A stretch of 20,717 bases of DNA from a virus. The translations under genes and the position numbers were made by a program. Shown here in pieces: positions 20,089-20,717 of this stretch (its first letter is position 1; each line of letters begins with the position of its first letter). The stretch covers positions 1 through 20,717 of IMG/VR virus record IMGVR_UViG_3300015360_000231. One strand, given 5' to 3'. A model generated the notes under the pieces. The model worked only from the letters and a program-made list of their open reading frames with translations. It was not told the DNA's origin and ran no database searches.

Positions 20089-20372
20089 TCTTCACTGTCG
20101 CCGGAACCGAAACGTGAGCCTTTCGGTTTAATCGGCGTCACTTTCAACGTCGGGCTTGATGAAATTCCATAGTGCTTCATAATTTTGGTTTTAAACGCTG
20201 CGAGAATATTATTCACCTCAATGCCGTTCATGTAGCGAATCTCTGAAACAAAGGTCTCGTTCACGGGAAATCTTGCGCCTCGGTGAAATTGCTCCATCGC
20301 TTCGCCGTGAAAGATCTCTATCGGTGCCGCGTCGTAATCATCCCACGTCGGCTTTTTGCTCGCTTTACTCAT
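20085..20372 (-). CDS. Small unknown protein with basic C-terminus
   Basis: A 95-residue protein from ATG 20372. MSKASKKPTWDDYDAAPIEI, then GARFPVNETFVSEIRYMNGI and a basic end KVTPIKPKGSRFGSGDSEE. The SD GGAGGGGG lies shortly before the ATG and excludes a longer upstream frame. No recognised family; possible nucleic-acid-associated small protein from its charge. Overlaps the preceding gene by 8 nt. Confidence 0.5.
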   Translation of the reverse strand: MSKASKKPTWDDYDAAPIEIFHGEAMEQFHRGARFPVNETFVSEIRYMNGIEVNNILAAFKTKIMKHYGISSSPTLKVTPIKPKGSRFGSGDSEE

Positions 20373-20634
20373 CTGTTTCCCCCTCCAAACCCTTGCGCGG
20401 CTTGCAATGCATCTTGCCGCACCAACAACAGCGGCCATCAGGGAATGATTGGTAAAGACTAAGTCGACACATTGTTTTCGCGTAAGGCCTAGCGAGTAGC
20501 GTAACGCACAATGCTCGCCAAAACACTTCACTTGCCCACGTTTTGACGGCCCGCTTGAAATAAGCATTGCGTCTGTGTCGACGATCTAGCTTTAGATATT
20601 CGTGTTTAACTTCACTACCCCTGTCCTCGCCCAT
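20365..20634 (-). CDS. Small basic protein with cysteine cluster
   Basis: An 89-residue, strongly basic protein from ATG 20634: GEDRGSEVKHEYLKLDRRHR, a helical middle, and a cysteine cluster DGRCCWCGKMHCKPRKG (C69, C70, C72, H76, C77, with C56 nearby). This may bind zinc, as in minimal zinc-ribbon folds. GGAGGGG lies 6-7 nt before ATG. The ORF is open 26 codons upstream, but the SD and the TGATG overlap with the preceding gene fix this start. Function unknown. Confidence 0.5.
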   Translation of the reverse strand: MGEDRGSEVKHEYLKLDRRHRRNAYFKRAVKTWASEVFWRALCVTLLARPYAKTMCRLSLYQSFPDGRCCWCGKMHCKPRKGLEGETDE

Positions 20635-20717
20635 CACTTCCCCTCCACCACGCCGCGAATTTCGGCGAGTGCTTTCCGCGCAGTGTCTCGGCATCCACCA
20701 CAATTCCCGCATTCAGC
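20634..20717 (-). CDS. Partial gene: C-terminal part of a cysteine-rich small protein
   Basis: The right-hand edge contains the last 27 codons of a minus-strand gene, ending ...KALAEIRGVVEGK and containing AECGNCGGCRDTA, a C-x2-C-x2-C cluster. It shares a TGATG junction with the next gene. The 5' end is outside the window, so the full protein cannot be judged. Confidence 0.5.
   Translation of the reverse strand, partial: AECGNCGGCRDTARKALAEIRGVVEGK

Noticed and set aside
1-20717. CRISPR array, tRNA genes, insertion sequences, integrase and attachment sites
   Set aside because: No spaced repeats, cloverleaf-like structure, transposase or recombinase signature was seen on either strand by eye.

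Overview
The window reads as part of a tailed double-stranded DNA bacteriophage genome, most likely podovirus-like. Base composition looks roughly balanced. Genes are packed almost end to end, most junctions being ATGA, TAATG, TAGTG or TGATG overlaps. Recognisable products are a tail nozzle/fibre set, a chain of long helical virion proteins like podoviral ejection proteins, a family A DNA polymerase operon, and a lysis cassette. I see no tRNA, integrase, transposase, CRISPR array or RNA polymerase gene. Terminase, portal and capsid genes must lie outside. The host cannot be named; an endolysin without its own signal peptide, next to membrane proteins and a cysteine-rich exported protein, fits a Gram-negative host.

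Layout: (1) 51-9637, plus strand, is a virion operon: glycine-rich tip-like protein, beta-rich tail/nozzle protein, tail fibre, cupin-like protein, four probable ejection/internal virion proteins, and a small 56-aa ORF. (2) 9608-15412, minus strand, is the replication/recombination operon. In order of transcription it encodes a Cas4/RecB-like PD-(D/E)XK nuclease, a Sak4-like RecA-fold ATPase, a DUF669-like single-strand-binding protein, a family A polymerase with 3'-5' exonuclease and a uracil-glycosylase-like N-terminus, a 46-aa protein, and a P-loop DUF3987-like helicase/primase. The two operons converge and overlap by 30 bp at 9608-9637. (3) 15413-15559 is a divergent control region with candidate promoters facing both ways and a dyad. 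(4) 15560-17590, plus strand, is the lysis cassette: three small membrane proteins, a small soluble protein, a cysteine-rich exported protein, and an endolysin with a peptidoglycan-binding and a CHAP/NlpC-like domain. (5) 17579-17812 is a lone minus-strand coiled-coil gene with a hairpin over its ribosome binding site. (6) 17884-19009, plus strand, has a metallophosphoesterase and two small proteins. (7) 19036-20717, minus strand, has a small beta-rich virion-like protein, an HTH protein and a chain of small unknown genes, two of them with cysteine clusters.

The nuclease, Sak4-like ATPase and SSB together look like a single-strand annealing/exchange module feeding the polymerase and helicase. 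Ejection proteins would carry DNA through the envelope. The plus-strand lysis set would release progeny. No clearly new defence or counter-defence system is visible. The most unusual points are the degenerate UDG-like domain on the polymerase, several genes or mini-ORFs of 18-56 codons sitting exactly in operon junctions, the apparently leaderless or SD-less metallophosphoesterase start, and the SD-masking hairpin before the lone minus-strand gene.
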